Source: Rhytidiadelphus loreus (Eukaryota; Streptophyta; Bryopsida; Hypnales; Hylocomiaceae). Taken from it: a DNA stretch of 64,000 nt. The position numbers and the translations under genes are program-made. The notes under the pieces were generated by a model. The model was not told the origin of the DNA, did not search any database, and saw nothing but the letters and a program-made list of their open reading frames with translations. How positions within the stretch are numbered: position 1 is the stretch's first letter; every line of letters begins with the position of its first letter. Below, one piece after another: positions 55,276-64,000 of this stretch. The stretch covers positions 10,540,001 through 10,604,000 of the forward strand of contig OX344764.1 in the NCBI GenBank assembly GCA_947034895.1. The letters are read 5' to 3'.

Positions 55276-58149
55276 ATGGATATTCATGGACCTGATGAAT
55301 TTGCGGTTCCAGTACCTATATTACCTCCTGGTGTCGTTGGCTGCGAGGGTTTGCCTCGGCAGTCCTGGATTACAAAGTGTGTCACCCTACGAAATGAAGC
55401 AGGAGATGACATTGCAAAAGGAGTTTGCCAAAGTGTTGATGTGGATCTTGTCATCGACAGTGATGGGATGCCCCTAGGTGATGACCGTGTTGCAGTGCAA
55501 ATTGCAGAGTCATTATGCGAGGCAGAAGTCTCTTCAGGGTGGATGTGGTCAATGAAGGCATGGCACATCAAGCAAGTGTTTTTGAATGGTATCAGTTTGT
55601 ATGACCATGACCAGACACATATATACAATACGGCTATGAATGCCCTGAACCGCCGCATTCGAGTTGGTGTATGTTCTTATGAGACGTCTCGGGAGAGGAG
55701 GGAGCAAGTCATACCTCCCAAAAAAGAATCCCTTCTCACTCCACAAGCAATAATTGAAGTGTCTACAAAACCATGTTGCCAAAAGAACTGCACACAACAT
55801 TTCCCGCGTTACGAAATTGAGTCTATACGGTATCAACTGCATGTGAAAGGTGGAGTGTATGTCCGCAAACTTTGCCTTCTTGAAGCACATAGGCAGTCGC
55901 GCAAAGACAGTGCTGGAAAAGAATGGATAACTTTGAGAAACATTGATGTATGTCTCACTGCGTGGTGGACCATCCATGGGATTTCGAAAGCTACCTTCTA
56001 CAGGTTCAAGCACATGGCCAAAGAGGGGAAGGAAGCAAAGGCACATGGGAATTTGGGATTGAAAAAACCTCGTACCCAAACTCTACAAGCGACCGCTACA
56101 CTTCGGACCTTGATTGTAGGTGAAGCCGACAAAATGCCACACAAATCAAGAACACTAGATTCTGGGGAAAAAGTCCCTGCAATGGTTTTGCCGTCAGCAT
56201 TTCATTGGAGTGAGCAACTTCCAAAAATCAACAAGGCTAATGAAGCTTTCAATTTGCCTCCAATCTCCTCCAGTGGTTTAAGCAACATTCGGCGTGCATC
56301 TTTCTCTGAATATGCTGCGAAGGCTCGCGGAGACTCTTTCTCTAGATGTGGTTTGTGCGATACGTACAAGCAATTGAAGAGTGCTTGTATTCTATTGTCC
56401 ATTGCACAAGACAAGTGGGGGAGAATTTTAACTACCCATCTTAGTGGGCAAAAGGCCCACAGGGAACTTTATTATGGGTTTAGGCAAATATCTGAGGAAT
56501 TTCCTGAAAAAATGTTGTGCATCATCCATGACAAAATGGATCACTCCAAGACCGCTTCACCTCACTTTTCTCACAAGACAAAAGCAACTGATTCTTTTAT
56601 GAAAATGCCTGTGGCTATAACGGGTATGATTGCTCAAGGTCATGGCGATGTTCGGTATGCTCACTATGGCTTAGACATTTTTCCAACGGACTCAAATCAT
56701 ACTGTTGGATCTATTGCAAGGTTGTTGCGTGATCTCGAAGGAGAGCCCAAGAATTCATCGCGTACATTATTTTCAGAGGAGAGGAGTCAATCCACTTTAA
56801 CTCATGCGTTGTTGGAGGGCTCAGACATTTGCTTAGATTCTCTCCTTCCTCCTCCTGAAGAACCAATCCCTTGTAGGCCCTTGCCGCCGATATTGGCCCT
56901 CCAACTTGACAATGCCTCAGGGGACAACAAGAATCGATGGGTTTTTGCTTTTTGCTCGCTAATGGTTTACAAAGGCATTTTCCGCGAAATATATATTAAC
57001 TTCCTCATTGTTGGCCACACTCATGAAGACATTGATGCTCTTTTTGGTAGGTGGAGCACAATGTTGAAGAGCAAGGATTATCCTACACTTCCGAAGCTCA
57101 TGAAATCCTTTATGGACTGTGAAACCCACCCTGTCATTCCTCATTTCATTGAAGAAGTTCCTGATTTCAAGCAATTTGTGCAAGGATACTTGGGTACAGG
57201 CGGGGATTTTTTGGAAGGTCATTCAACATCACAACAATTCAAATTCTACATGGATTCAAGTGGATGGCCCTTGATGGAGTACAAGAACTTGTGTACATAC
57301 AAGGACTGGTTACCACAACATGATAGAGGAATTCGCTTATGGGCGGAAACTGAAGATGGGCGTCCCAAAGTGCCGAGCGGTTCTCCACTTCCTTTGGCTC
57401 CCCAACAGATGAAATCATTGGGAGAGGTCAAAAAGGGTTTGGATGGTTTCATTGCACATTGGAACAGAATGGCCAACAATGAAGATTCTGGATCTTTTGG
57501 GCGAAAGAATGACCCCATAAAAGATTATTGGAAGGGTGTGAGAATCACTCTAGATGAACCACTACTGGTGCGTGAGACCTTAAAAGATGGATTTTGGCCG
57601 GCTTCTAGGGTCACGGAAGAACCAGAAGACACAAGGCGAGAAGATGGCACAGTGCGTGAAGAATTTGCAGAGGATCCACCTTTTGTTGGACGCAGACGTG
57701 ATCGACCTAGACCTTCATTCCGTATTGCACGTGATGTATTTGCAGGTTATTTTGTGGTAGTACGTCCCGCTGATGAAGATCCAAAGCCGTTTTGGCTGGC
57801 AAGGGCGTTGACAAATCCAAATCCAGATCCAAGGCATATTCATCAGATCCAAATTCAATATTGGACACCTGTTTCTGGTCATCACATTGATTTGGATACA
57901 TATGCTGGATGGGACACAAAAGCAGGGAATGTGTGGCGCGAGGACCGTGTCATCCCACCGTGTTGGTCAAATACGGACTGTATAATGACAACTTTTAAGC
58001 CACGTGGAAAAAGGGGGGCCGAAGATCAACCTCAAGTTATTACAAAAGTTACAATTCCAAAGCCGCAGATCAACATCATCAAATCATCAGTGGGGGCCTT
58101 TGTGTCTAATTCAAGCAATGGTGCTTCCTCGGTTGGAGAAGAAGAATAG
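55276..58149 (+). CDS. DUF7869-like protein, candidate transposase of the 18-kb element
   Basis: 957 residues, ATG to TAG, no interruption. The start follows an intron-like acceptor (GATTTTTTGCAGA). Seen in order: a C/H-containing region (C-C-Q-K-N-C-T-Q-H, ~165), a helix-turn-helix-like W-W-T-I-H-G-I-S-K-A-T-F-Y-R-F (~232-246), C-G-L-C-D-T-Y (~360), I-I-H-D-K-M-D-H-S-K (~417), A-L-Q-L-D-N-A-S-G-D-N-K-N-R (~543-556) and V-G-H-T-H-E-D-I-D-A-L-F-G-R-W (~580-594). The last three match the widespread eukaryotic family called DUF7869. D...D...E/D in this order fits an RNase H-like (DDE) nuclease fold, but that is an inference. It is the only long intact gene near the right end of the element, and a decayed homologue sits at 18.6-21.5 kb. 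Confidence 0.75.
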   Translation: MDIHGPDEFAVPVPILPPGVVGCEGLPRQSWITKCVTLRNEAGDDIAKGVCQSVDVDLVIDSDGMPLGDDRVAVQIAESLCEAEVSSGWMWSMKAWHIKQVFLNGISLYDHDQTHIYNTAMNALNRRIRVGVCSYETSRERREQVIPPKKESLLTPQAIIEVSTKPCCQKNCTQHFPRYEIESIRYQLHVKGGVYVRKLCLLEAHRQSRKDSAGKEWITLRNIDVCLTAWWTIHGISKATFYRFKHMAKEGKEAKAHGNLGLKKPRTQTLQATATLRTLIVGEADKMPHKSRTLDSGEKVPAMVLPSAFHWSEQLPKINKANEAFNLPPISSSGLSNIRRASFSEYAAKARGDSFSRCGLCDTYKQLKSACILLSIAQDKWGRILTTHLSGQKAHRELYYGFRQISEEFPEKMLCIIHDKMDHSKTASPHFSHKTKATDSFMKMPVAITGMIAQGHGDVRYAHYGLDIFPTDSNHTVGSIARLLRDLEGEPKNSSRTLFSEERSQSTLTHALLEGSDICLDSLLPPPEEPIPCRPLPPILALQLDNASGDNKNRWVFAFCSLMVYKGIFREIYINFLIVGHTHEDIDALFGRWSTMLKSKDYPTLPKLMKSFMDCETHPVIPHFIEEVPDFKQFVQGYLGTGGDFLEGHSTSQQFKFYMDSSGWPLMEYKNLCTYKDWLPQHDRGIRLWAETEDGRPKVPSGSPLPLAPQQMKSLGEVKKGLDGFIAHWNRMANNEDSGSFGRKNDPIKDYWKGVRITLDEPLLVRETLKDGFWPASRVTEEPEDTRREDGTVREEFAEDPPFVGRRRDRPRPSFRIARDVFAGYFVVVRPADEDPKPFWLARALTNPNPDPRHIHQIQIQYWTPVSGHHIDLDTYAGWDTKAGNVWREDRVIPPCWSNTDCIMTTFKPRGKRGAEDQPQVITKVTIPKPQINIIKSSVGAFVSNSSNGASSVGEEE

Positions 58150-58725
58150 TTCGTAGCTATGTTAGTCACTGCACTATTCTTGTTGCCATGATTGGGACAA
58201 ACTATGAATTTTGCATGTTAATGTTTTAAGATATTTGCAAGTATATGTTGTGTAGACAATATTATGATATTATGGCCATGTAAAACTCTTCATTTCTATT
58301 AATAGTATTTTTTCATCCTTATTATTGCATTAAAGTATAATGCATTCACATTTTTTTCCAACTTCTAATTTGTTGCCATGTATATGAAGCGAAATGTATC
58401 GTTCTAGAAATATGTAGATTAGTATTTTCTTCAAGGTATTTTCACACAAGGTACTCTCAATTTTAAGGAAATGTTTTACTTTAAGTATAACATCTTCATC
58501 ATTCTACTTTATTTCTATGCTTATAATGAATTAAACAAATAAAAATGTTAGTTGTTAGTTGTAGCTCCTTTTTTTAAAAGAACCTAAACAAATAAAATAG
58601 TGTTTTGACATTTTTGAGTCTCAATTTATTGAATAGTCTCAATTTAATGAACACTAAATGCACTCTAAATATAGAATAAATTAAAATGAGACTCAAACTT
58701 GTCTCAAAATAATGAATAAGGCCTT
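58150..58725 (+). repeat. 3' flank and right terminal inverted repeat of the 18-kb transposon
   Basis: Non-coding. 58600-58710 holds GAGTCTCAATTTATTGAA-type direct and inverted words, and the element closes with the 16-bp repeat at 58710-58725. CTATTAATAGTATTTTTTC at 58298-58316 is shared with the pseudogene flank near 21480-21500. Confidence 0.75.
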
Positions 58726-58960
58726 TGAGGACAAGTTATATTCTAAAGTTGGGGGCAGGCTTTTGAAAATAATATAATAAAATTTTTGAGAAATTATACA
58801 AAGAAAATAAAATAAAATATATAATTAAAAATAAATAAATCAGTTAAAATCAAAATTAATAAATAAAATAAAATAACTAATAATTGAAAATAATAAAAAT
58901 AAAAATAAAAATAAAAGAATAAATAATTATTAGTATTTTTATTCGAATAATTAAAAATGG
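58726..58960 (+). other. gypsy tail: polypurine-tract region and AT-rich 3' UTR
   Basis: GAGGACAAG and CTAAAGTTGGGGGCAGG (58744-58760) are typical of the DNA before the 3' LTR of Tat/Athila elements. An AAATAAAATAAAAT tract follows. The LTR start is not resolved. Confidence 0.6.
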
Positions 58961-59240
58961 ACGAATAGACAAGTAATTACTAATGCGGGAAGCATATAGT
59001 AAAAGGAAGGACAATTAGTCATGAGTAACAAGTTAACGTGGCAGTAAAGACAACTGGTCATAAGTAACTCAAAATGATGAGCTGGTAATAAAGACAAATA
59101 GTCATTAGTAAATCTATGGTCGTGGGAGTACGTTCAGATGAAAGTAGCGGCTAAAGGCGGCTATTTGACAAATAGACTTCTCTCTCTCTCTCACTCTGAT
59201 TTTTCTCTTTTCTTTGTTGTGCGCATTGTGAGTATGTGCG

Positions 59241-62200
59241 TGTCGTAGCACAGGATACGCAATTCCCATGTTATACTACCAAAAACCACTCTAAAGTATA
59301 ACAAAAGTGACTTTAAAGATCGAACCCACGAGATTCTGTGAAGTATTCACCCTATTTACGATTCTAAGCTAAGTCAGTCTCCAACAACACCTTTCCGGTC
59401 CTACTCCTACAACCGGAAACAACAAAACCCATAGAAACAACTACCAGACTTCCTACAATCTTCCGGTTCCGGATCTAATCCGGACCAGGAAGTAATCCGG
59501 TCCGTCAATCTGCAACAAAACCAAGACCTTTACACTTCCGGTCTTGGGTACAACTCTTAGACCTCTCAATTCCGGTCTACTTCCACTCGCTCCAGTAACC
59601 AATCCGATTTAATTTTGCCTTTGTTTTACCATCAGAGGGGTCGCCGCTTGAATTTGAGAGTGGCAGGCCCGCCGCTCCTTCCGTGACTTATAGTGGCTGA
59701 AGACCCACTTCTCAATCTCCCAATCTCCTACACTAATCCGGATCCGGTTTGATCTTTCACAATAATCCAGAAAACAATCCAGATCACAGGTCACACAAAG
59801 ACCCCCCGTACGATCCACACATACTACAATGACCTTGATGCCAAGTTCCGGCCGTACTAAGGTAGGTGTCTGTAAGTACAACCGTCCATACCAACATCAA
59901 CTAAGACTCTTCCGTTCGCCACTACAGCAATGAGGCCTCACAACAGTTCGGACACTCGACCGGATTTCCTATCCAGGAGTTCTAGCGCGCCTAAGGACTC
60001 CTTCCCTATACGCCTAGCCTAGCAGTGGCTTCCTCAACCGGAATAATGAATCCTAGTAGTGCTGAGGCACTAGAAAGTACTCCCAACTCTTACTACCTGC
60101 CTTCATGTACTCAAAACCAAAACAAGAACACAAAGGGGAGAAATCCCAATCCAAACTCTAAATGCGCTCCTAACTCCTCACAAATCTGCCCTGCCAACTG
60201 CGGGAGAACATACAAACAAGGCGCCAATAGAATACAAAAGAAGTTTGAACAAAAGAAGACTCCCATTCTCCTCCGCAGAGAATGAATTTATATACATTGT
60301 AAAGCGCCAAAAAGCGAAAAGCGCCCCAGAAAATCCTCGCAGGCAACCCACGCTGGATTTCCGGGATAAGCCTCGCTGGCAAAACCGGAATGCTAACCCG
60401 GTTCAAAATCCTAACAGACCGGAATACTAATCCGGTCCCTAACAAACAGACCGGGATCCAATCCGGTCCGGTTCCTAACTAGAATCCGGTCATAACACTC
60501 GGTATTTACAAAACTACTTTACACTAAGACCCCATGCCCATCTTCAATGTAACGCTGACGGTCTCAGGCGGAAGCTCGTCGAAGACCTCCTGCAAGTTCC
60601 TGGCCCTCTCACCAGTAGGAGGATCCGGTCGCTCTGGCGATGAATCCAACTTGATGTGCTCAGCAGATCCGGTCCCTCTCAGCTTTCGCTCCTTCTTCGA
60701 CTGGGGAGTAACATCCTTCCCCCGGTTTAACTCTGTTCCTCCCGGAAACGACTCAGGAAAGGAAATATCCGAAAGACGGATACTCCTTGAGAGTACAGTT
60801 CCGGTCAGCTTCACGCTGCTCATCTCCATCCGGTCCGCAGCTTCCTGAGCTTCCCTCATAACTGCCTCAATCTTCTCGGCGAAGTCTGTCAGGATCCGGA
60901 CCATCTGGGAACCGGATAGCTTCTTGTCCACCAGAAACCCTTCATCAAACAGCTTTGCTTTGGCGACCAACGTTCCGAATTCTCCGAACGTCTCCTTCAT
61001 CATCTTCGCTGTCTTCTGGGTCGCATCCGCCATCTCCCTAGTGGCGGCCAAATCTTCTTTGAAGGTGATGATCTCCCCCTTCAACGAGTCGACTTCATCC
61101 TGCAGCCGACGATTCTCTTCTCTCAGTTTCCGGTTCTCCTCCGGATTACTGATGTAGTCTGCTACCTTTTCGGGTAACAGACTATCCGGTTGGGCTCCAA
61201 TCAGTTTCCCAATCTTCTCCAACGTGATCCTCTTACACTCCCAGTCTCCCCGGATCATAGAGAGGTTCTCCACCAATTCACCGAAAGGGTCAGCCGGATT
61301 ACTTCCTTCTACGACCGGCTTCTTATCCGGTCGGCGTTCCGGTTCTGAAGTCTCGCCCCGCGACGTTCCTCTTCCGTGCGGAGGTGTCGTCTTTTGCCGT
61401 TTCGTCCTCTTCAACGACTCCTCCTCTTCATCTGTCTCGTCATCTTCCGGTTCCGTTCCGGAACCTTCTTCTTCCGGTTCATCATCCGTCTCCGACTCTC
61501 CATACTTCAAAATCGACTCCTGAGATCGCCAGGTCTTCTCCTCCGTATCAGTCAGAACTTGATCGTGATGATACATGTGAAACAGGTAGGGGGACAGAGG
61601 CGTGGGCCTACTCTTTCCTACCCGAGGCACCAAATTGGAAACCAAGTCACTGATAATCCGCGCCCAATCCGCTTTCCGCTCTCCGGTTAGCGCACCAAAG
61701 ATTGTGTTGCCGAGAGTCACCGTCACTCTTGTCGGCTTTTCCGGGTGGAAGATCGGAATCAGGAACTTGAGTAGGTTCCGGTTCCGGTCATCCTCACAAT
61801 CGTCCACCGCGTATCCATCCTTCAGGTTCGCCGGTCCCGAGAACTTGTCCTTGATGTACTCGTCCTTCCGGCTGGCCATCCCTGAGCCTCCCGACCGGAA
61901 CTTGTAGACTTCCCTCCACTTCTCTTCTGTCCAGCGACCCGGACTTCCTCTAACCGTATTATCGAACTGGTTCGATAGCTTCCCCAACAGCTCGTGGACG
62001 ACTCGCTCTTCCTTGAAACCCCATGGCTTCTCAGCCAGACCAGCGCACCCCATCTTCGCGAGATCCTCCATCAGCGCGGTCTTTTCCGGTTCTGTCGAAG
62101 GAATAACCGGAACCACTTTCCGGAGTTTAACTTCTGTCAAGACCGGGCTAAATCTGGACCTGCGTAGCTGCGGCATGGACGCGTTCCTGAGGTGCTCAAG

Positions 62201-62783
62201 CACCTCCCAAAGACTACCTCACTTCCACTCCTAGCCGCACGTCCCGTTCCTTACTTTCCCTCCTGGTCCTGACCGGAAAGCAACAAATTGCAATTGTGGA
62301 TGTCCAACCCCATAGCGCCCAAAAGAACTACTCACTAATGACGCCCTACCTCACAAATCTGAAGAGAAATCACAAAGAGGAAACACAAAGCAGCCCCAAG
62401 CGTGAAAGCAAGCCTCAGCGCTCAAGGTAGAAAAGGGGTACTAACTGGCAAGGCCTCTCCTTATATAGTCCCAGGCTCTCAGCGCCGCCAGAAATTAGGT
62501 CAAATGACCTAATCCGGTTAACCCTAATCCGCTCCTGACCTAATCCGGTCCTCTAGATCTGATCCGGACAGAACCAATCCGGTTCGGACTGCCCAATCCG
62601 ATCCAAAACTAATCTGGTCAAAACAAATTCCGTAACAGACTAGAATCCGGTTAGTTCCTTAACTGCATTCCTCAACTAATTTCCGATTCTAACTTATCCC
62701 TAAACCGGATTGGTGTTCCTGTAGAGAACTTCCGCTCCAAATTTCAAGATAACTTTACAAAACTAAAAATTCACGTTGCGACA
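59241..62783. mobile_element. 3.5-kb CCGGT-rich insertion with TGTCG..CGACA ends
   Basis: It starts TGTCGTAGC (59241) and ends GTTGCGACA (62783), a short imperfect inverted repeat. The flanks are GTGCG and GTACG, a possible 5-bp target duplication with one mismatch. The gypsy 11-mer array stops at the left edge and resumes at the right edge. GATCGAACCCACGAG at 59318 is a phrase often seen in long terminal repeats. No internal second LTR was found, so it may be a non-autonomous LTR derivative or another class. One minus-strand ORF fills the middle. Confidence 0.55.
60524..62176 (-). CDS. coiled-coil protein of the CCGGT-rich insertion
   Basis: About 550 residues from ATG 62176 to TAG 60524; the frame is open to 62203. 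The N-terminal 210 residues look globular (W-G-F-K-E-E-R-V-V-H-E-L-L, S-G-P-A-N-L-K-D-G-Y-A-V-D-D). A very acidic stretch (E-E-E-G-S-G-T-E-P-E-D-D-E-T-D-E-E-E-E) and a basic K-R-T-K-R-Q-K follow. Next comes a coiled coil (~353-420, N-R-K-L-R-E-E-N-R-R-L-Q-D-E-V-D-S-L). I recognise no family. A gag-like or cargo role is possible. CCGGT words run on through the coding part, so base composition is set by the element rather than by codon use. Intact frame. Confidence 0.6.
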   Translation of the reverse strand: MPQLRRSRFSPVLTEVKLRKVVPVIPSTEPEKTALMEDLAKMGCAGLAEKPWGFKEERVVHELLGKLSNQFDNTVRGSPGRWTEEKWREVYKFRSGGSGMASRKDEYIKDKFSGPANLKDGYAVDDCEDDRNRNLLKFLIPIFHPEKPTRVTVTLGNTIFGALTGERKADWARIISDLVSNLVPRVGKSRPTPLSPYLFHMYHHDQVLTDTEEKTWRSQESILKYGESETDDEPEEEGSGTEPEDDETDEEEESLKRTKRQKTTPPHGRGTSRGETSEPERRPDKKPVVEGSNPADPFGELVENLSMIRGDWECKRITLEKIGKLIGAQPDSLLPEKVADYISNPEENRKLREENRRLQDEVDSLKGEIITFKEDLAATREMADATQKTAKMMKETFGEFGTLVAKAKLFDEGFLVDKKLSGSQMVRILTDFAEKIEAVMREAQEAADRMEMSSVKLTGTVLSRSIRLSDISFPESFPGGTELNRGKDVTPQSKKERKLRGTGSAEHIKLDSSPERPDPPTGERARNLQEVFDELPPETVSVTLKMGMGS

Positions 62784-64000
62784 GTACGCTGGGTTAGGTC
62801 AAATTGTTAGTGCTGTAGTTAGTTAGAGAAGTAGAAGCAAGAAAGTGTTGAGCGGAGTTTGGAGAAGAGCAAGTTTTTAGTGTCAATTGGACGGCGTGAG
62901 GAGTGAGAACGACGGAAAATTGCAGCAGTGCGGGAGTGCAGCGCAGGTTTGAGAAAGACAAATTGACAGCGCAAACACGGTAAGAAGCGGACAACTACAC
63001 TGTGAATAAAGTCCAGGGTCTAATTGTCATAGCGCGTCTGAAATGTGGAAGAAAGAAACGAAGTTGTGAGTATATCAGTCGAGTCTTTGATAATTTTAAG
63101 CTGATGCGTTGAAATTTCGGTCTATTTGACAATGAAAACTTCGTAAGAAGAAGAGAAAACCATACTGTCGAGTGAAGTCTAGGACAAATTGACGTAGTAT
63201 TTCGGAGTTGTGTAAAGAAGAGGTGGATTTCTTGTTTAAATTCTTGGCACTGTTTTTGGAATTGATGGTTTAAGAAAGTCTAATTGACGATTAGGGTTGT
63301 AAGTAGAATGAGAAGTTTTGTTGTTTTGAGTTTTTAAGAAGACAGTATAAAGGTCTAATAGCCAACCAGTAACCCTGGAAGAGTGAGTAAAGACTATTAG
63401 ACAAAGTGGTTGAGAAAGTACTGACGTTGATCACTGCTTGAGAAATACAGACAATTTGACTGAGAAGGGACGGACTGCCGACTGCCTACTTGAGCGGTTA
63501 AGTGGACAAATTGTTAAGGTAAGTCCTGATGTCTCAAGATAGGAGTTTTGATGCTGTAACTTGTGCAAAACAAATGTTTGAAGTGGCTGATGTAGGAAAC
63601 TAAAGACAAATGGTCGTGGAAGTTAGTCTTGTTTTTGGTCAAAAGAATTTGGATTTTGAGAAAATATGATAAACTCACCAATGCCGAGAGAAGTAGACTT
63701 GTTAGGGTTATATAAAGTCTAATAGTCTTCTCATGCCGAGCAAAGAAAGGTTAAGTCTAATAGACAAAAAGAAAGAGACAAGAACTGTAAGATTAGGTTA
63801 AAGTAAATGAAAAAAAAAAATAGTCTATTTGACAAGTGGGTTAAGTTTAAGAAGAGATCATTGCTGAAAGAAACATGATAAAAAAAAAAAAATCACTGAG
63901 CAAGTTTAAGAGGGTTTTTCTTAATCTCATGTTTACCATAAAGTCTAATAGTCTTTCCAGTTCTATAATAGATGTCTCTGCTCATATAAAGAAATGAAGA

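Larger units (their letters stand above)
40651..58725. mobile_element. 18.1-kb DNA transposon nested in the gypsy element
   Basis: The left end AAGGCCTTATTCATTA (40651-40666) is matched by TAATGAATAAGGCCTT (58710-58725), a perfect 16-bp inverted repeat. Similarity continues as TTGAGACAAA-type words on both sides. TGAG precedes (40647-40650) and follows (58726-58729). Joining the flanks reunites the gypsy integrase stop with the typical GAGGACAAG..AGTTGGGGG tail, which independently proves insertion. Cargo: a minus-strand mosaic gene (42.3-48.5 kb), one more minus-strand exon (41.2-42.1 kb) and the plus-strand DUF7869-like protein (55.3-58.1 kb). Sixteen or more 19-bp palindromes lie inside. 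I cannot assign a superfamily from the ends; a 4-bp duplication fits few of the well-known plant classes. Confidence 0.85.
58961..64000 (+). repeat. presumed 3' LTR of the gypsy element (interrupted, runs off the window)
   Basis: On both sides of the 59241-62783 insertion the DNA carries the same 11-mer GWCNAWTNGWC as the 5' LTR: GACAATTAGTC (59014), GACAAATAGTC (59092), GACAAATTGAC (62958, 63183), GTCTATTTGAC (63121), GTCTAATAGTC (63717, 63940) and others. Alignment with 30205-32837 outside these words is weak by eye, so this may be a diverged LTR or an LTR of a related element. A (TC)n run lies at 59180-59197. No genes. Confidence 0.5.

Noticed and set aside
61085..61120. AACGAGTCGACTTC as another copy of the 19-bp palindrome
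   Set aside because: Only the GAGTCGAC core matches; the TATC/GATA arms are absent, and it lies outside the transposon.
60924..61907. Several plus-strand serine/proline-rich frames
   Set aside because: Antisense shadows of the acidic coiled-coil ORF at 60524-62176.

Overview
The window looks like nuclear DNA of a green plant, probably a non-flowering land plant such as a moss or a relative; I cannot name the species. The base composition is AT-rich. There is a short patch of plant-type telomere repeat (CCCTAAA). Introns have GT..AG ends. Nearly everything recognisable is transposon DNA: a CACTA/En-Spm element, SWIM-finger and DUF7869-like transposon proteins, and a Ty3/gypsy element of the Tat/Athila type primed by tRNA-Asp. 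No ordinary housekeeping gene is recognisable, and I see no tRNA, rRNA or CRISPR.

Region by region: 1-2253 is the 3' part of a CACTA element, with a DUF4216-like exon, subterminal repeats and a perfect CACTA end. 2.3-3.6 kb holds simple repeats and several foldback hairpins that share a GTCGG-NN-CCGAC centre; relatives of these lie at 7.0, 7.6, 8.0 and 14.6 kb. 3.8-9.5 kb (minus) carries a probable multi-exon gene with a ParB-like G-N-H-R-R motif and at least one frame break. 12.2-16.3 kb (plus) is a two-exon SWIM-finger transposase-like gene with a frame break. 18.5-21.5 kb is a decayed copy of the transposon gene that is intact at 55.3-58.1 kb; it is interrupted by a CACTA-like insertion. 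21.5-30 kb is gene-free and contains three MITE-like elements.

30.2-64 kb is a nested stack. A Ty3/gypsy element runs from about 30.2 kb: a long 5' LTR, a tRNA-Asp primer site, three extra ORFs, then gag and pol. It is broken at its final stop codon by an 18.1-kb DNA transposon (40651-58725), which has AAGGCCTTATTCATTA inverted ends and a TGAG target duplication. The rest of the gypsy element resumes at 58726. Its presumed 3' LTR is in turn interrupted by a 3.5-kb insertion (59241-62783) crowded with CCGGT words and carrying one coiled-coil ORF.

The most striking content is the large DNA transposon. It carries a DUF7869-like candidate transposase on the plus strand. On the minus strand it carries a mosaic gene whose exons encode a ParB-like part, a long middle part, a coiled coil and an FCP1/NIF-like phosphatase-like domain. 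It is also strewn with a 19-bp hyphenated palindrome, consensus TATCSTCGASTCGASGATA. That palindrome occurs elsewhere in the window only inside a 255-bp MITE at 25515-25769 that has the same terminal repeats. The gypsy LTRs have their own vocabulary: about 40 copies of an 11-mer GWCNAWTNGWC in 2.5 kb, and seven small stem-loops whose stem bases covary around a nearly constant loop.
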